NCBI GenBank assembly: GCA_902806575.1
Contig: CADCXD010000002.1
Span: 806,001-870,000, forward strand
Source: Jackrogersella multiformis
Taxonomy: Eukaryota > Ascomycota > Sordariomycetes > Xylariales > Hypoxylaceae
Reading direction: 5' to 3'
Length of the DNA: 64,000 nt
Position 1 is the stretch's first letter. Every line of letters begins with the position of its first letter. Positions 60,036-64,000 of the stretch are shown here, one piece after another. Below the pieces are notes generated by a model. It searched no databases. It saw only the letters and a program-made list of their open reading frames with translations, and was not told where the DNA came from. The position numbers were made by a program, and so were the translations under genes.

Positions 60036-62001
60036 CTAGAACAGCCACGAGACGAAGGTCCTGTAGAACCACGACATGTCCCTCGCCTTCTGGGGCTTCA
60101 GCGCCTTCTCCGCCGCCTTGGCCGCCAGGAACTCCTCCTCCTCGCGGTCGATGATGTCCTTGCCGGTGTAGAAGTCGCACTCGTGCGGGCGCACGCCCTT
60201 GCTCTTGGTCCACAGCTTGTGGCCGCCGATCAGGATCAGGTAGATCGGGATGCCCAGGTACCCGGTGATAAAGGTCGGGTACTTCTTGCTCCAGTCGCCT
60301 ACGAAGACGTCGTAGTTCTTGGTCAGCGCGATCAGGCAGCACATGAACAGCGCGCCGTAGGAGCCCCAAATGCCCAGCGGCGCCACGTACGGCATCATCT
60401 CGTTGTTCAAGCCCTGCGCGCGGCGCGCTCGCACGAAGTAGATATGCGTCACGAGGATCGAGACCCAGGTCAGGAGGCCGAAGATGGTGGTCAAGTTGAC
60501 GAAGTACGTGAATACGACCTTGGAGTCGTCCGAAACGTTCAAGAACCCGAGGAGACCGAAGGCAGCGGACGTCATGAGCGAGTAAAGGGGTACGCCGTTG
60601 GCGTTGGTCTTGCGGAAGATGGATGGGGCGGCGCCGTCCGAGGAGAGGCCGTATAATGTTCGGCTGGCGATGTACAGATCGGAGTTGGCGGCCGAAAAGA
60701 CGAAAAGCAAGATGCAGGCGTTCAGGATGTGGTCGAGGACCGGGATCTTGGCGAGCTTGATGGCGACGACGAATGGAGAGGCGTTAGCGGTGCCGCTCGA
60801 TTTGTTGGCGAAGGAGAGCTCCTCGGAGTTGTACGGCACGCACATGCCGATAAGAAGAATGCTGATGCAGTAGAAGAAGACGATACGGTAGAAGGTGAGT
60901 CTGATAGCGCGAGGAATAGTTTTGCGCGGGTTCTGAGCCTCGCCCACCGTCACACCGACCAACTCAGTACCTAGGTAAGCGAAAGTAGCGGTGACCATAG
61001 TAGACCAGAATCCGAGGAATTCGCCCCAAGATCCGGTTGCGATGTAAGGCGCGAATGCACTGTTGGTTCTGAGTCAGCCTCAGGTTTCACAATAACCGGT
61101 GATCTGCTTCACCGTAGGGCTACGGATGATGCAGAAGGAAAAAAAAAAAAGGAAAAAAAAAGTACATACCCAGGGTTGGACCAGTACCGGAATCCCTTCG
61201 GATCGCCATCAGCACCGCCGGCCGCAATGACGAGAGCCAAGATGATGACACCGATGATAACGACGACCTTGAAACTGGACAGCCAGAACTCGAATTCACC
61301 AAAGAATCGAATACCAAAGTAATTGATGGAGATAATAGCGACGAGGAATATAGTGATCCAGACACCCGGGTTGACTCTATCTCGAGGCAGCCAGAACTGG
61401 ATAACCAGAGCGGCGGCCGTAAGCTGATTAGGTGTGACGATAATATATTTAATCCAGTAACTATAATATAAGAAATCAATGGTTAGATTTGGTTGGCGAT
61501 TCGTCATGCATGAGCGTCAAAAATGAACGGCTTCATGTGATATATACAAGTCATAACTCGTGCGGGGAGGGAAGAAATCGTGACTTACGTCCAACCAAGA
61601 GCGAAACCGAGCGAAGGGTCGCAGAACCGAGAAGCGTAACCAGTGAAACCAGCAGACATAGGCAGCCAAGAGGCCATCTCGCCAAGAGCGGCCATAACCA
61701 AGAAGACGACGCCACCGACGATGGAGTATGAGATGAAGATAGAGCCAGGCCCGGCTTGCGCGAGAGCCTTTCCGGTACCGATAATAAGACCTGTTCCGAT
61801 GGCACCACCGATGGCTATCATAGTAATATGCCTAGCTTTGAGGCCGCGATGCAGCGACGTCTCGGCCGAGGTCTCGAGACCGCGGATGTGCGAGGGCGAA
61901 TGTTCGAGATCCATATCGCTGTAGGTTGTCTTCTCCTTGTCGCCAGCCGGCGACGAGGCCGCCGACCTCTGGACGAGGCTTGAATGGTTTGAATGGCTCA
62001 T
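60036..62001 (-). CDS. amino-acid permease (yeast-type AAT family)
   Basis: Three exons on the minus strand, 62001-61589, 61460-61170 and 61059-60036, give 575 aa. The N terminus is cytosolic to about residue 60 and ends LKARHITMIAIGGAIGTGL, the APC TM1 substrate site. ALGEMASWLPMSAGFTGYASRF and GFALGWTYWIKYIIVTPNQL match the Gap1-like AAT signature (membrane segments 2-3). FAYLGTELVGVTVGEAQNPRK is the TM6 region, and SAANSDLYIASRTLYGLS follows. A dilysine-containing, charged tail ends ARDMSWFYRTFVSWLF. It probably acts as a broad amino-acid:H+ symporter at the plasma membrane. It is only distantly like the permease at 23754-25791, so the two are not a recent tandem duplication. A TACCTAGGTA palindrome sits inside the codons for YLGT at about 60968-60977. 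Confidence 0.93.
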
Positions 62002-64000
62002 GATGAGCGTCGGTTATTTTTTCCCCCTCTCGATACTTCCGACAGTATACCTTTAACGAACGAACCCTGTAAAACTATATAAGGACGACACAACAATGGT
62101 CTGTGTTCAAGTCCCGGAGGTTTGTTGAAGATCGAACAAAGAAGAGACGGGAAGAGAATGGCAAGGTGGCTTGGGCGATCCTCAGCTAATAAATGCCATC
62201 CTATGTAGTACTAGTATAAATGGACTAGTAGTATATCAAGGATGGACCTGATTGCTGCTAACGAGACTGTCTTGCAACCTGTCAACCAATCCCGAATCCG
62301 CTTCCCGTTGGTGGGCGGAAGGCATACATACTACGTAACAGCCACCACTCACCACTCACCATTCACCATTCACTCTCAGCTTACATCGTATGTATGGTAC
62401 TTACAGTACTCTGGTACGAACATCCTTGGTAAATCTTGCAGGCGGCGGGGCTGCTGCTTATCTCTCCAACTCTTGGTCCGTCAGCTAGTTTAGTCTAGGC
62501 GCATATCGTTGACCGAAGGAATACATATTAGTAGCAATCGTCCGTGGGCGACGAACCCGCCCCCAGCCTAGAGGCTCTTGGCTCTCCCGGCCTTGTGTAT
62601 TCCGGCCTAGTGTAGCTTTGTTCCCAGATTGTTATTAGGACCCCTGGATTGGTATGTTATGTACTTATGTAAGTGCAAGGAAACGTTGTTGGTGACAATT
62701 GTCGCGTGCCCTCTGTCTGGTCTTTCTTCGGCGCCTCATCATAGCCACCTAACCAATACGTGCGTGAGGCCTGTATAATGTGTATATTCAGGAGAGGGTC
62801 GTATGTGATCTGCCTCCCAATACTACGAGCGTCAGCACGCAGATCGCATGTGATGTTTCATTGTTAAGGCACCGGAAGCTAACAGCATCTTCGAGTCGAT
62901 GGCGAATTGTCCAACGGTGGTTCCTGATTCCCTAGATTTCGCCGGACTCTTGGATTATCGTCATTTTGCAGGGGCCAGGACCGCCAGCCGCTCTCGACCA
63001 ACCAGCTAGCATACCGAAGGACGGGCGTTAGTACGAAGTCGTATGAAATCACGAATAATGGTAGTCTATGCTGTTCTATGGAGACCGAACGCTCACAACG
63101 GACTAGTTTGCAACGGCTCGAGATAATAAATAATAAGTAACACGGATGGGGAAGTCAAGGTCAGGGGAGATTTGGGGGGGGACCTCTGAAGGGGGATAAT
63201 CGGGAGCTTCTAGATCGGGAAATGGTCTGGGGCAAGTCATGGTTAGTACATGGTTAGTACATGGTTAGTACACGGTTAGTACCTAGGTACCCTAGGTAGG
63301 TACATGGTACAATTAATACATTACCTAAGGTAGGTATTTGGGAAATAAAAAACTTGATAGGCTCATAGGCTAACGCTTTCGTTCCCTTTCTTTACCCTTT
63401 CTTACCTAGGCCCTCGCGCCAAGGGGCTACTACGCTGCCAAGCCCCAAGAGGCCGAAATAAACGGCGCAGCACCTGGGCATCCACCCACACAGCTAATTG
63501 GACAAAATCTTTTAACATATCACAACCTTGGATCCCATTCCGACCAATCATCACCTTCCTTGATATCACTGCTGCTATGCAGTACAAAGCACGCCGCCGT
63601 GTCGATCAAGCAAGCAACGCTAACCGAGGGCTTCTAGATTGATTCCATTGCACAACCTAATCTAAACTAAACTAGGACAACCCTTCTTAATATCTTCCTA
63701 CTGTACCTATTAAGTGCCCTATTAAGTAGGAGGCAGATAGATAGTAGGCATAGATAGTAGGCGTCAGTCACCTGACAATCAGTAGTTACTAATGGGTCCC
63801 TCGAAGGAATGTTTTCTGCCTTGAGGCGGTGGCTTGTTTTCTTCTTGGCTGATATGCTACGATATGCTTGCTACCCTGGCTGCCTGGGTACCCTCATCGA
63901 CCGTATCACACACCAACGGTCAATCTCCTTCCCGTGAGATTTTGCAAAATCGCACCACCACTATCAAACCTGTTAACCAACGCGTATGTACAAGCTTTTA
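62002..64000. other. gene-free right end
   Basis: Promoter-side DNA of the permease, then about 1.7 kb without a supportable gene. A tandem of four 11-bp units is listed separately. Confidence 0.5.
63239..63282. repeat. (ATGGTTAGTAC)4 tandem repeat
   Basis: Three perfect copies and one copy with a single change (ACGGTTAGTAC), followed directly by CTAGGTACCCTAGGTAGGTAC. Confidence 0.95.

Noticed and set aside
1..64000. CRISPR arrays, bacterial operons, riboswitches
   Set aside because: The window is eukaryotic, with spliceosomal introns throughout. No regularly spaced identical repeats are present.

Overview
The window looks like nuclear DNA of a filamentous ascomycete (Pezizomycotina, most likely Sordariomycetes). 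The basis is many short GT-AG introns (about 55 to 230 nt) with fungal branch-site sequences, large regulatory-looking intergenic gaps, no operons, and a gene set (DML1, TTI1, NHX1, a Prk1/Ark1-type kinase, GH131, a fungal sucrose-type carrier, fungal amino-acid permeases) typical of that group. Gene models were assembled by eye from splice sites and frame continuity. Nothing was searched against a database, so family names rest on recognised motifs.

Layout. 1-13 kb: class-III aminotransferase (+), DML1/misato (-) divergent from a peroxiredoxin-like protein (+), a secreted GH131 glucanase (-), and a sucrose-type MFS carrier (-). 13-25.8 kb: Nhx1-type Na+/H+ exchanger (+), Ark/Prk kinase (+), a frame-broken gene remnant (-), a 2EXR-domain protein (-) and an amino-acid permease (-). 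28.2-39.0 kb: an accessory-looking block of three genes. An ankyrin-subtilisin fusion (-) and a 278-aa protein of unknown family (-) lie in tandem, and divergent from them is a very large NLR-like protein (+) with a hydrolase-like domain, NACHT-like region, ankyrin repeats and ZZ finger. 40-52 kb: TTI1 (-) divergent from a DUF1749 hydrolase (+), a tiny Cys-rich protein with a hidden intron (+), a cytochrome P450 (+) and an SLX8-like RING protein (+). 52-62 kb: CLC chloride transporter (-) divergent from neurochondrin (+), then a second amino-acid permease (-). The last 2 kb and the first 1.1 kb hold no gene that I can support.

How they fit together. Most genes are housekeeping: PIKK assembly, endocytosis, vacuolar/endosomal ion homeostasis, nutrient uptake and SUMO-directed ubiquitylation. 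The block at 28.2-39.0 kb is the region to look at first. It pairs an apparently active cytosolic subtilisin, fused to ankyrin repeats, with a small uncharacterised protein and an NLR-like protein whose enzymatic sites look degenerate. That layout resembles fungal programmed-cell-death or allorecognition loci in which a protease activates a small effector (HET-Q2/HET-Q1 of Podospora). The resemblance is organisational only, and effector homology is not shown here.

The intergenic DNA is full of the palindrome TACCTAGGTA and its variants. A few tandem repeats and one perfect 23-bp inverted repeat are also present.
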